A DNA stretch of 64,000 nucleotides, from assembly GCA_039105265.1 (NCBI GenBank), contig JAPFFF010000003.1:1116001-1180000 (forward strand). The letters run 5' to 3'. The notes beneath the pieces are model-generated. The model saw nothing but the letters and a program-made list of their open reading frames with translations. It was not told where the DNA came from and did not search any database. This DNA comes from Tritrichomonas musculus. Its lineage: Eukaryota; Parabasalia; Tritrichomonadida; Tritrichomonadidae. A program made the position numbers and the translations under genes. Below are positions 37,507 to 48,286 of this stretch, in pieces (position 1 is the first letter of the stretch; each line of letters starts with the position of its first letter).

Positions 37507-38307
37507 TCAACTAAAATCGCGAATAGGTGGAACTGGTATTTTAGGAACTTTAATATCAGATACATCAATATGCTGAATGTCACCATAAGCTTGAATATCT
37601 TGAAGCTGTTTTTGATATAATATATCTGCTCTTAAATCCTGTGATTGTTGAAGTTTTTCTAAAGTTTTTTTATATCTCTTAATCATTTTTTCGCAACGAA
37701 AATTGTATTTATAGAATCTTCCGATTCCTAGATCGATTGGATATGAAATTCTTTTTGATATATATCTAAGTGCATCAGATAATGGGCGATGGTCTATCAA
37801 ATCATTTTTTTGCATATTTTCTCTCAATTGAGCATCATAACAGTTATTAAAAATACGTGAATGCTCTTTTCTGAACGAGAATGCAAGATTTTGTCTGTCA
37901 ATTTCTTGTTGATGTAAAAGATCTTCAAATTCTTTGGAATGTGGATAATCTTGAATTTCGGGAGATGCAGCAAGAGCTGGCATTTGCTCAATTAAGTGAG
38001 CTGGAAGCGGATATGTGTTTTCAGTTGGAGAATCTGGAAGCTCAATATTCAAATTATCTTGAGATGATTCGGCTGGATGTGATTGATGAAGTCCAATAAA
38101 ATGATCTGTAGGTCGATAACTAAGAATAGCTTTTTGATATGCACGAACGTCTTTTGAAGCTTGTGCTAATTTTCGCATATTGATAAAATGAAGGCATGGA
38201 GGTAAGCAAACAAAATCTTCTAATGGTGGATGCGCTTCTTCTTGTTTTGGTGGAGAAGGCTGGCTATTTGAATCATTTGATCCTTGGTTTCCTTGAGTTG
38301 AAGACAT
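37507..38307 (-). CDS. Unrecognised 266-residue protein
   Basis: N-terminal 30 residues are a polar tail (Ser, Asn, Gln, Pro). A short motif DFVCLPPCLHFINMRKLA follows, then a helical, basic body (residues about 130-245: RQNLAFSFRKEHSRIF, KMIKRYKKTLEKLQQ) that could form coiled coils. It ends in a Pro/Ile-rich tail (IKVPKIPVPPIRDFS). No domain recognised. A 13-codon frame shadow on the plus strand is not a gene. It shares an 87-bp divergent promoter with the TPR gene, with TCAAATT (minus) 16 bases before the ATG. Confidence 0.75.
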   Translation of the reverse strand: MSSTQGNQGSNDSNSQPSPPKQEEAHPPLEDFVCLPPCLHFINMRKLAQASKDVRAYQKAILSYRPTDHFIGLHQSHPAESSQDNLNIELPDSPTENTYPLPAHLIEQMPALAASPEIQDYPHSKEFEDLLHQQEIDRQNLAFSFRKEHSRIFNNCYDAQLRENMQKNDLIDHRPLSDALRYISKRISYPIDLGIGRFYKYNFRCEKMIKRYKKTLEKLQQSQDLRADILYQKQLQDIQAYGDIQHIDVSDIKVPKIPVPPIRDFS

Positions 38308-38394
38308 TTATTTTTATATAACAATTTGAATGGTTTACATAATTCTAAAATATTTCAAAAAGTAAAGAGAACATTCAATTTAATATCCTTATAA

Positions 38395-39531
38395 ATGAAG
38401 AAAGGTTCAAAACGTAAAGAATCCGAAACATTAAATGCAACCGACTTCGATCCAGAAAATACAAACATTGATGAGCTTTTGCCAGATTTAATTCATAATA
38501 AGCATATCATTGGTGTATCAACAGTTCTCGAAGCTTATAATCAGCAAATTCATGATTCAACATTGCTTTTAACTTGTGTTTATTTGGCTAGAAATCCAGG
38601 TTATTCAACTACTGTTGCAAAATATTTAAATCGTCTGAACAAGGATTATCCCGCTCAAGTTGCTTCAATTCAAGCATTTATGCTTATTAACAATTGTTCT
38701 GTCAATATTAGAGATGAAAAATGTAATGAAGCACTTCAAATTTTGGATGTAGTTCGGAAAAAAGATAAAAAAAATTCGCAGATTCTCTATAATGAAGGAT
38801 TTATACATGCCCTTCTTCGTAACAAAGAAACCGCTTTCGATTTTCTGAAAGCATCCCTCCGTCCACAAGATGGAAAACTTCCATATGCATCTGCTATCTT
38901 ATTAATGATTAGAATTATGCGGTCAAATTGTCAAACATCAGAAGCTCTTCAATTAGCTACAAATTCTTACTATCTGCTTAACCGTTATGATAAAAATATA
39001 TGTATTGAAGGAATGTACGCAGCTGCAGAAAAAGGAGACATGGATCAAATGGACTTTTTCTTTAAGAAACTAAAGAAACACTATAAGAAAGATTCAACCG
39101 TTATGGAAGCACTAGTAAAAATCAATTTAATGCTAGGTAAAACAAAGAATGCATCTGACTGTTTTCAAACTTGGTCTGAATTTGACAAAGAGTCTCCTGA
39201 ATTCTTTTTCTGCTGTTCTCAGCTTTGTTTAGCTTCACAAGATACCTCAGAAGCAATCAAAAATTTGATTTTAGCAATTCAACTTGACCCAAGCAATGCT
39301 GAATACATTGCAAACCTAGCCACTGTATTTTTCAAAACTGGAGCAAAAGAAAAAGCATATGATCACGCAAGATCAGCAATTAGAGCTGATCCTTATTCGA
39401 TACATGCTTGGCTCGCTCTTGAAATGGTATCGCCAGACGATTCAGAAGCCCGTGACGCATTAAATAAAGCGGTTGAGCTTAGAAAAAATGTTGTTGATTT
39501 ATCAGGTCTAAGTATTATATTGAATGATTGA
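38395..39531 (+). CDS. Tetratricopeptide-repeat (TPR) protein
   Basis: 378 residues, all helical. TPR-type repeats are clearest in the second half: SPEFFFCCSQLCLASQDTSE, NAEYIANLATVFFKTGAKEK and PYSIHAWLALEM. Weaker helical pairs cover residues 60-240. The N-terminus is a short polar leader. The layout is compatible with an anaphase-promoting-complex subunit of the APC7/APC8 sort, but TPR proteins are too alike to decide by eye. TCAATTT 14 bases before the ATG is a possible initiator. Confidence 0.82.
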   Translation: MKKGSKRKESETLNATDFDPENTNIDELLPDLIHNKHIIGVSTVLEAYNQQIHDSTLLLTCVYLARNPGYSTTVAKYLNRLNKDYPAQVASIQAFMLINNCSVNIRDEKCNEALQILDVVRKKDKKNSQILYNEGFIHALLRNKETAFDFLKASLRPQDGKLPYASAILLMIRIMRSNCQTSEALQLATNSYYLLNRYDKNICIEGMYAAAEKGDMDQMDFFFKKLKKHYKKDSTVMEALVKINLMLGKTKNASDCFQTWSEFDKESPEFFFCCSQLCLASQDTSEAIKNLILAIQLDPSNAEYIANLATVFFKTGAKEKAYDHARSAIRADPYSIHAWLALEMVSPDDSEARDALNKAVELRKNVVDLSGLSIILND

Positions 39532-39664
39532 TTCCAATTTATATGAATAATTTTTTTGAAGAGAAAAAATGCTTTTGATAAAAATTTAATAAATTAAATA
39601 TTAAATAAGAAATTATTTTTTAAAATAACGTATAAAAATGCTTATAATATGAATAGTTAATAAT

Positions 39665-41656
39665 TTATAATAATAAGTCATCGTTTGCTGTGAAACCTGC
39701 AAGGTCTTGATCAGGGCCTTCAAATTCTTCGGCTGGTTGTATAGAAGCTATCTTGAATTGTTTCCTGCGTTTGCAAATAGAACAAGACATTAGAATTATT
39801 GCAATTATGGTTGTCACTGCTGAAACAGCCCAAAGTCCAGCTCCAGTAGTGATGGTATAGCAAACAGGATTATGAAGGGAAGTGTAAATGCATCGTGAAT
39901 CGATACAAGTAATATCTCGAAGTCTGTTATCAACCTGATTAAATGATTGAATTGCAATATTTGTCAAATTCTCTGCTGTATCTAGCATGTTGTTGATTGA
40001 TGGCGTAATTTGTTCGGCAAAGGAAGTAACTTGATTCATTAGGCCTCTTGCTTTTACAAGCGTTGGTTCATGTTCTTCGATCAAATTATATATTTTTTTA
40101 ACAGTTTCATAATCTCCTTCATTTTCGAGTTGAGGCAAAGTCGTTTGATAATTGTAGATTATTTGATTTCCAGTGATAGCTTCATTAAGATCAAGCCCAT
40201 CAGTAAAATTATCAAAGTTATTTTTTAGTGTGTCAAGATCTTTTATATCTGTTATATCCTTAAGTTTACCAGGAACTTCATTAAGATCTTCTAGGGATTC
40301 ATTTACATTAATAAATTGATCGAATCCCAACTCCATGATTGGTTTTGTTTGATCACAAACAAATACTTGCGTTAAATTTTCTGGCGAGATGCCTTCGAGT
40401 TCAACAGTATCAGTAATAAAATCTATAATTTCTGGGCAGAAATTGTTAAGCAAACCAAACAGAAAAGCAAAAATGGCGCCGAGAAATATAACAAAAAAGC
40501 AAACAAAGAACGCTAAACAATGGAACCAAGCTAAGAGGCATTTTGAACAACAGCACTTAAATATGAAAGAAAGAACATACGCAACTAAAAAAAGAAGACA
40601 ATATGATGGAATTACATAAACTAAAGTGCCAACTAGGGATTTATAATCAGCTGCTTCATCAGTTATATTATAAAATTCATCCATTGCATCTTTGATTGTA
40701 TCCATTTGGTCTACCACTTCATCAATAGATTCACGGGCCCGTCCTATAGATTCGCTAACTTCATTTAATGAAGCCGTTTGTTCATCAAGTTGAACTGCTG
40801 TATCTTCCAATTTTTCAGCATTATCAATCATTTTTTGAGCAATATCAATGACTTGAGGAGCAGTATGTTCAAGTACGTCTTGTATGCGAGTTTTCAAATT
40901 AATTTCATTTGGATATGAGTTATAAAGTGTTTTATAGTCAGAGCCTACATTTTCACTGCTTATATTAAAATATTGAACGTATTCTTCAATAAGATCTTGT
41001 GAGTTAGCAGCATTATTTTTTTGATCATTGGAATTAGTATTAAACATAATAATCAAGCTGTCAACTTCATTTTTGATTTTGTTAAAACTGTCATCAGCAG
41101 TATCCAATGTACCATAAGTAATATCTGTAATTTTGCCAATGAAATTGTTAAAAGAATTATTAATATCGTGAGGAAGATCAACAAATTCATTAAATGCTTC
41201 AGAAATTTTAGACCCCGAAAGATATAAGGCAATTATTGAAAAGAAAAGAAAAGCTGCAGATATTGAAAATACAACAATGAGACAAATAGATGGCTTATCT
41301 GACGTTTTTGGTCGATAGCAACTATAGCATGCGCAGCATTGAGAACAGCATGTCCAAAAGAATAGAATTATAAAAAAGAACATGAAAAAAGCTGCAAAAG
41401 CTATTGCACCACACAAATGTTTCATAGAAAAAAGATCGATGTCTTCATCTTCTTCTTCACCCTCACTCTCGTATCCATCTTCTTCTTCTTCTTCTTCTTC
41501 TTCTTCAAAAAAAGAACTATATAATTTATTTCCGATGGACTTTGAGGGCTTGGAGAGAGCTTCTGCAAATTTTGCTAATCCTGAGATCTTTTTAATTGGG
41601 CACTGCTCTTCTGATTGCGAAAATTGATAAAAGAGAAATAATATAAGAGTAAGCAT
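39665..41656 (-). CDS. Prominin-like five-pass membrane protein
   Basis: 663 residues. A signal peptide (MLTLILFLFYQFSQS) leads, then a Glu run and acidic stretch (about 48-70). Five membrane helices follow, near residues 80-101, 122-146, 345-370, 372-400 and 612-635. Two large loops of about 200 residues separate them, and the short loop after helix 1 is Cys-rich (CCSQCCACYSC). This is the prominin topology. A second Cys cluster (KCCCSKC) follows helix 3. The loops are helical and Asn-rich with likely N-glycosylation sites. Prominins sit in curved plasma-membrane protrusions and bind cholesterol, a role that would fit flagella or the undulating membrane. Tweety-like channels are the alternative. 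Confidence 0.75.
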   Translation of the reverse strand: MLTLILFLFYQFSQSEEQCPIKKISGLAKFAEALSKPSKSIGNKLYSSFFEEEEEEEEEDGYESEGEEEDEDIDLFSMKHLCGAIAFAAFFMFFFIILFFWTCCSQCCACYSCYRPKTSDKPSICLIVVFSISAAFLFFSIIALYLSGSKISEAFNEFVDLPHDINNSFNNFIGKITDITYGTLDTADDSFNKIKNEVDSLIIMFNTNSNDQKNNAANSQDLIEEYVQYFNISSENVGSDYKTLYNSYPNEINLKTRIQDVLEHTAPQVIDIAQKMIDNAEKLEDTAVQLDEQTASLNEVSESIGRARESIDEVVDQMDTIKDAMDEFYNITDEAADYKSLVGTLVYVIPSYCLLFLVAYVLSFIFKCCCSKCLLAWFHCLAFFVCFFVIFLGAIFAFLFGLLNNFCPEIIDFITDTVELEGISPENLTQVFVCDQTKPIMELGFDQFINVNESLEDLNEVPGKLKDITDIKDLDTLKNNFDNFTDGLDLNEAITGNQIIYNYQTTLPQLENEGDYETVKKIYNLIEEHEPTLVKARGLMNQVTSFAEQITPSINNMLDTAENLTNIAIQSFNQVDNRLRDITCIDSRCIYTSLHNPVCYTITTGAGLWAVSAVTTIIAIILMSCSICKRRKQFKIASIQPAEEFEGPDQDLAGFTANDDLLL

Positions 41657-42436
41657 GGAAATATATGTTTTTTTTTTTTTTTTTTTTTTTTTCTGAATTT
41701 ACAGAAAATAAAAAATTTTGCTTTCAAAACTTGAAGTAATTATAAGAAATTCTGTTTAGAACGTTATTAATTTTCAAAAGCAAGGCAAAGTCTAACGTTA
41801 TTTCAACAAATTAATAATTTGCCCATTTTCTATTTGAAGGTTTGTTTCATCTTTTTTGAATTTCATCAAATCGAAAAGTACTTTTATGTAATTTATCAAT
41901 TTATTTAATAATTTTTTTAGCAACAGATAAAATTCACTACATAAGTAAATAGTAATTGTATAAACAGAGTAGCTGAAACTAAAAAGTATGAGGGATCCTT
42001 CTGAAAAAGTGAACTTTAAAATACATTTATCTTTTTTAATTTTAAATATTTGTTAAAATTAATATTCGAATATGATAGAATATTTTATATATTGATGAAT
42101 TTAAAAATATAAAATTACATTTCTTCAAAAAGTAACAAAATCATTACTCCAAACAAAATGGTTCTCCGCATCATTTTTTGAATGGTTCAACATGAGAAAA
42201 TCATATATTTGCACATATTACATTAAAAACAAAAACTAATTTTTCGGATTTTCTAAAATTCGAACTCTTTATCTAAAAAAACCATCAATAATATTGCAGC
42301 AAGCAAATCGAGATAGGGTATTCAATAAATTGAGATAAAAAATCAAATATCTATAGGATTTTCTTGAAAAGCATATAGTTAAAATGCATACTAAAAACTA
42401 TAAATAAAAAATAAATCCAATTGATCAAAAGTCTAC
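41657..42436. other. Start of gene-free region; poly-T and AT-rich DNA
   Basis: Begins with a T run of about 22 bases at 41,671 just upstream of the prominin-like start. The rest is AT-rich with scattered CAAAAAGT words. No gene and no clear repeat pair seen. Confidence 0.55.
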
Positions 42437-42482
42437 CAGAAGTCGAGTATCCACTTTTTGAATTTCTGAAGCTCTGTTTGAA

Positions 42483-44034
42483 AAAGGAGCAAGGGTACAG
42501 TAAGGTTTCAAAATTGGAAAACGTTTCAAAATAGGAAAATCGACTTTTTGAGAAAAAAATTTTCATTAATAAAAATGAAAGAAATAAAGAAATAGAGAGA
42601 AAATCTTCTTTAAACCTACCGTTTTAAAAAAGAATATTTCCATGATTAAGTTTATCACACAGCTGTTTGTGACATTATATTCATCAAATAGTGTTTTCCT
42701 ATCTCTATATGAAAAAATGAGCATCATTCAAAAAGTGGATTTTCCATTTTCGCAACGCTATAAAGGAAAATCCAAATTTGAATTAAATTCGTTATTTAGA
42801 CTTTTATTTTAAATTCATTTTAATCGTTTTCTATGAAAAAGTAGATTTTCCTCTTTTGAGACGTTTTTGAATTTTACAACCTTACTGTAACCGTTTTTCG
42901 TACGTTAAGAAGCCTTCAAAAAACATTTATATCTTATTATAAAAACAAGAAAAAACAATATTTTTTAAATATATTGATTATTTATATTAGATAATATAAT
43001 CCATAATGATACATTACATAATTATTTCAAGTGTGATGAATTAAAGTCCTAATGATGTTTTTTTTTGATCATCCAAAGGACTTGTAAATTAATAGTTTTG
43101 ATATTTTATTTTAGTGCTAAATGATAAAATGATATTATATCTTTTAAATAAAATTTATCGTAGACTTATAAATTTCCAAATCACATTTTTTATTTTTGAA
43201 ATCCTGGGGAATATTCTTTTCTGTTGAGTGTTTATTTACATTGATATTTTATTTTGTACCACGATTGGTGTTAATAATTCTATTATATTATAATTAATGT
43301 TTTGTTGATACGGAATTTTTATTACAAAATATAATTTTTTAATATATATTTATTTATTAAAGCATATTAAATATAGTATTTTCATTTTGGAGTTGAAAAG
43401 ATAATAATTTCATGAATATTTATGTTTATTAAAAATCAAAGTTTTCGGCAAAATAATAACAAATAATTGTTATGTATAATCATACCAAGCAAATATAATT
43501 ATTTATCTGCAGAAAAAATCAATTAATTATGATATTTATGTATTTTAATGATGTTTGGAGGTTCTATGATATTTTATTATTAAATTTTAATAATAAAATA
43601 GACTATTATCTTTAATATAATGAAATTTCATTTCCAAAATAACTAAATACATAAGTAAATTCAGAATAAAAAATGAATAAAATAAAAAAAATTGAGTAGT
43701 GAAAATAAATTATCGTTCAATTTGTCAACTTTTTGAATTATTTTTATACTTTGATATTTTCCTTTCATTTGTCGATAAATCGATTTATTTCTGTGTATTT
43801 ACACCACTTTTATCAAACATGTAAAAACGTTTAGAATTAAAATTCGTACGTTAGTTCTGAAAAGTTAAACTTTTTGATAACTTAGATTTTTAAAACATGA
43901 ATAATGTTTTTCCCCTACGATAGATTTTTTTTTTTGGTCTATATAAAACTTGCTTAAAAACCAATATACTATATAATATTTCAATATGAAGTCGAAACGA
44001 CGATTTTCAATAACCGCCAAAGTCGTGCTCCTTT
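42483..44034. mobile_element. hAT-like non-autonomous element
   Basis: Ends AAAGGAGCA and its complement TGCTCCTTT, with an exact 8-bp target duplication TGTTTGAA at 42,475-42,482 and 44,035-44,042. The right end, complemented, reads AAAGGAGCACGACTTTGGCG, closely resembling the ends of the two hAT MITEs at 46,880 and 49,811. Length 1,552 bp, of which about 390 bp is a mariner-type MITE nested near its left end. No transposase frame seen. Confidence 0.75.
42498..42887. mobile_element. 390-bp Tc1/mariner MITE nested in a hAT-like element
   Basis: Ends CAGTAAGGTT and complement AACCTTACTG, flanked by TA at 42,496-42,497 and 42,888-42,889. Inside, AAAGTGGATTTTCC-type words occur in both orientations. 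It begins only 15 bases inside the host hAT-like element and is therefore younger than it. Confidence 0.75.
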
Positions 44035-44147
44035 TGTTTGAATCATGATTATAAAATATCCAATATAAAACTTATTAATAAATATAAATAAATAATTATA
44101 TACAAGTATATAAGTAAAATATATATTTACCATTTGAAAATATAAAA

Positions 44148-44399
44148 CAGAAATCGAGATTACGCATTTTTATATTTCTGAAACTCTGTTTGATTTTTTT
44201 AAAAAAAAAGAAATATCCTTGTAAATATAAGATATTTCATAGTATAAAATATAATATATACTATTACATATATGATAAATGATATAATATTTTTTTATTT
44301 CATTTATATCTTTTAATTAATTCTATAATTCTGAAATAAAAAAATTCCAAATAAACAAACAGAGCTTTTGAAAAATGAAAAGTGGAGACTCGGCTTCTG
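44148..44399. repeat. 252-bp inverted-repeat unit (small MITE candidate)
   Basis: The left end CAGAAATCGAGATTACGC and the right end, complemented CAGAAGCCGAGTCTCCAC, form an imperfect inverted pair. Each continues into a second shared word, CTCTGTTTG. A solo end of the same family (CAGAAGTCGAGTATCCAC) is at 42,437-42,480, just left of the hAT-like element. No target duplication found, so its class is open. Confidence 0.5.
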
Positions 44400-46047
44400 A
44401 TGGATGAAATAAAATAAAAAATATTTTTTCTGATTCTATATTTTGTGCTTATTATAAATATATACTTTTTTGGCCAAAAAAATCGTTATCTATCGTTACT
44501 CAGAGGTATAAAGTCGGATTCAAAATGTTGGGGACAACTATTGAAAAAAATTTCTGATAAAAGTGAAAAACTCAGAATTTTTTTGAAAGCTATCACAATT
44601 ATTGTGATGATTTTATTTTTTTTTTGGTGATGTAAATGTATGGAAACTCGAAAAAAACGAAATAGAAATAACTAGTGGGTTTTAAATCATCATATTTTAT
44701 AATATGTTTTTATATTGAATTTTATATTATTATAATAGCCATAAAATATTATATTTAAATTTTATTGTGAGATATATACAAAATATATAAATTGAATAAA
44801 TAAAAACTATTAAGTATTCAAAAATACGATTCAAGTAATCCATTATCTAAATCAATATAAATTTATTATACATTGGATATATGAATGATTATAAATTATT
44901 ATATATATAATTATTAATTATAATTTAGGTTTCGAAAAATTAAATAAGATATTGGAAATTTACACTCTGATCTAAATTTCAATAAAATATTATTAATTTT
45001 ATTGAATGATTACATACAATAATTTGAGAAAATAAAAATCTATCATTATTTTCATTAATAATGAGAAATTAAAATAGCTCATACAATTATTTATGAATGC
45101 TTTATCAAAATATTTTTATACCTTTGAATTATGGATGAGTTTTAAATTTTGAATGCTTTTGGAGATTTATAATTATATATGTATTTATTTGTAAATAATT
45201 TTTGTGTTTCATTTTATATTTATTTTATCATATTTATATCATATATTTAATATATATTCTATTTAAGAAATTGTTTTAATAAGATAAAAATAAATAATCC
45301 AAATTTTATACTCACAAAATATTTGAAGAGCTTTTATGTAAAAATTTGTGAAAACATAAATATCCTAAAATAGAAACATATTTAACCTAATTGGCTCGGT
45401 AAAACCTCATTATATTTTATATTATAAGGCATATGTTGTTTAGAGCTTGTAATTTTATTCCAGTCTTTCCAGAAAATTCTAGATTTTTTGTGAGAACCAA
45501 AAAACGTGCTTATTCAAAAAAATGAATATTAAAATAAAATAGACGTTTATTTGAGAGGATTTGGTTTTCAAACATTTTTATCTTTTTTTAATGGCTATAT
45601 CAAGTTTCTTTGCCTCGATAAAAAACCATTAATTTTATTATATAATAACATATCCGAAAATTATATTAGACGGTTAAGCCAATCTCTCCAGAAAAATCAC
45701 ATTTTTTTTAGTCGTAAATTTATTTTATAATATCTTCATAATTTGTGAAATAATAAGTGATATAATATACAAACTAGCATTCAAAAACAACGAAACATAT
45801 GTTAAGCAAATACAAATGCACATATATGATGGTATCATGCAGATATTCCATTTTGATGAGAAAAAATTAATTGGTCTATAAAGTTAAATATATATAATAC
45901 ATCATAAGTATGAAATGAATCATCAATGTTACCGATCAATATTTACTATTTAAAAAGATAAAAATATTTCAAAAAACATTCCATACATTTGGTGATGTTA
46001 AAATCTTCAATATTTCTCAGAATTTTTCTGAGAAATACTGAATGGTC
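44400..46047. other. AT-rich gene-free DNA
   Basis: Mostly simple AT-rich sequence. A 61-codon frame at 44,445-44,630 begins in hydrophobic noise and has no domain. Two faintly similar stretches at 45,390-45,490 and 45,610-45,710 (each containing TCCAGAAAA) may be an old duplication. Confidence 0.5.
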
Positions 46048-46804
46048 CTAGGCTTTTGTGTCTATATAAAAAAGTTTCCATTTTCTAACTTTTTGATGAA
46101 GCTTTAAGAATTTTGATGGATACAAAATTTTTAAAAATCCTCTTTTTGAGAGTATTTTTTGAATATCTGTGTCCATAAATTTTTTTTTGGACATATAATA
46201 TTTCTTTTGTAAAAAAACGAAAATATCATATTCATTTTTCTACATTTTTTAATTTGTCTTGATAAAGAAAAAAAGTGAAAGTCGATATCTTTTTTTTTCT
46301 TAAATTTTGAATAATACTCTCAATTTTTTTTCTTTAACAGAATTAAAAATATTTTCGTAAAAATGTAATTATATGTATTATTTCTTCATTATTTCATTAC
46401 TATATAAATATATAAAAATATATTTTTAAAATAAAAAAAAATATTAAAAATATTATAATATATTGAATAAAATTTAAGAATATGCAATTTACAAATCAAA
46501 TAAATAATATTATAACAAAGATTAAATAATAAATTAATAAAAATATTAAACAATATAAATAAATATTTATGTATAATAATATTTACAATCTCATTTATTT
46601 TTTAACCACGACGATCAAATATCCATTTAATTCATTGGAATTAATTAATTGAAAATTAAGAGTGCATCCAAAATTGAAATAAATGTGTCCAAATGTATAT
46701 TTTGGACACTCAATAGTTCTCAAATAATAACGAACAAAATTTTGTATCCAAGCTCACTTTTTGAATTTAAATGGACACTTTTTTATATGGACACAAAAGC
46801 CTAG
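46048..46804. mobile_element. 757-bp non-autonomous element with 8-bp duplication
   Basis: Terminal inverted repeats CTAGGCTTTTGTGTC with TATATAAAAAAG beyond, at both ends. An exact 8-bp direct repeat, GAATGGTC, flanks it at 46,040-46,047 and 46,805-46,812. The duplication length suggests hAT, although the CTAGG end is not the usual one. No coding capacity. Confidence 0.75.
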
Positions 46805-46879
46805 GAATGGTCACTAAAAAAAAAAAAGGTATTGAAAATTAGATTTTGTTTTTTATTGAATTTTAATTTTTTTGTTTTG

Positions 46880-47829
46880 AAAAGGGGTCGACTCTCTCAA
46901 TTTTTTTTGATTGAAAAATAATAATATCTTAAAAATTAAATATTCTTTCTATTTAATAAATTCTTAAATCAATATCTGATAAAACCTATATTAATTTAAT
47001 ATATCTTATAAAACAAAATATTTGTTATTTATTCCATAAATCATTAAAATAAGTGTTTTTATTATGATATTTGAGGCTTTTTCTTAAATAATTTATTATT
47101 TACATTATTTATATATAACATGAAATATAATAATAATTTATAACAAAATATATTATTGATATTCAAGAAATTATTGTTTTTTATAAATAAAAATTTTGAA
47201 TTAATAATTGAATAAAATGCTAGTTTTTGAAAAAATTATTTTGATAATATCTGAATTTTGAAAATATATTATATTTATTAACAAATACTTATTATTTGGA
47301 TAATATATTATTTATATCATCATATTAATGATAATATATTTATTATATATAATATATATTATATATATATTATTATAAAATATTAATTTACATTTTTACT
47401 CAGTTTATATGTATATCACAATTGAGAATTAATTATAATAACGTATTAATTCAATTTTATTTTTCATAAATAAATTTATCTTACTTGATATTTAATTAAT
47501 TACTTTTTAATTAATTTAAAAGATGTAAAATAAATTATAAAAAAAGAATATATGACATAAATGTTACAAAATATTTATATATTTGGATATTTACAAATTC
47601 CCAAAATCTCTTTGAATGGTGGAAATTAGATAAGAACTCAAAAATATTTTCCCCTTTCAAAAGTTAAACTTTTTCTGTTTTTATTTTTTTTAGTGAAATA
47701 TCTCTATTTTGGCTAATAGAATCGGCTTCATATTTAAAATTGCATCATGTTATTGATAATGCCAATATTATTTATTAATAATTTTTTATAATTTTAGAAT
47801 TTGATAACCGCCAAAGGTCGAACCCTTTT
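46880..47829. mobile_element. 950-bp hAT MITE, copy 1
   Basis: Starts AAAAGGGGTCGACTCTCTCA and ends GGTCGAACCCTTTT, so the terminal inverted repeat is AAAAGGGxTCGA. Flanked by TTGTTTTG at 46,872-46,879 and 47,830-47,837 (8 bp, hAT-type). Nearly identical to the copy at 49,811-50,761, with about ten differences noted by eye over 950 bases, so both moved recently. No coding frame. Confidence 0.85.
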
Positions 47830-48286
47830 TTGTTTTGTTTTTATCTTTAAAAAAACTAAATAAATTATTTGTTTTCTCCAGAATATATATTTTCCATCAT
47901 TATTGCCAATTGAGCATTAAGAAGATCATCCGACTTATTATAATCTTTTGATCCATAAAGATACTTTAAATGCGAAAATAGTCTTTCTACAGGCAACTCG
48001 GAGCATACCATATTTATTATTCGAATAGCAATATTTGCTAAAAAATTTAAATTATTAACATTACTATTCCGATTATTTTGCCAAAATAAAAATGAGTCAT
48101 TAACTTCAAAATTTGATAATTCCATATATGAATTTATTTGATCTTTAATAATATTATCATCAAATTTGAATTTAAATTCATTATATTGAAGTATATATTT
48201 TTGAATAATATTTAAATAATTTTTCTTTTGGTTTTGATCGACTTGATTCAAAAAATATCGGCGCCCTTCAATTGTTAAGAAAAATG

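Noticed and set aside
42351-42566. 71-codon minus-strand frame
   Set aside because: Spans the border of a mobile element and has no coding-like composition.
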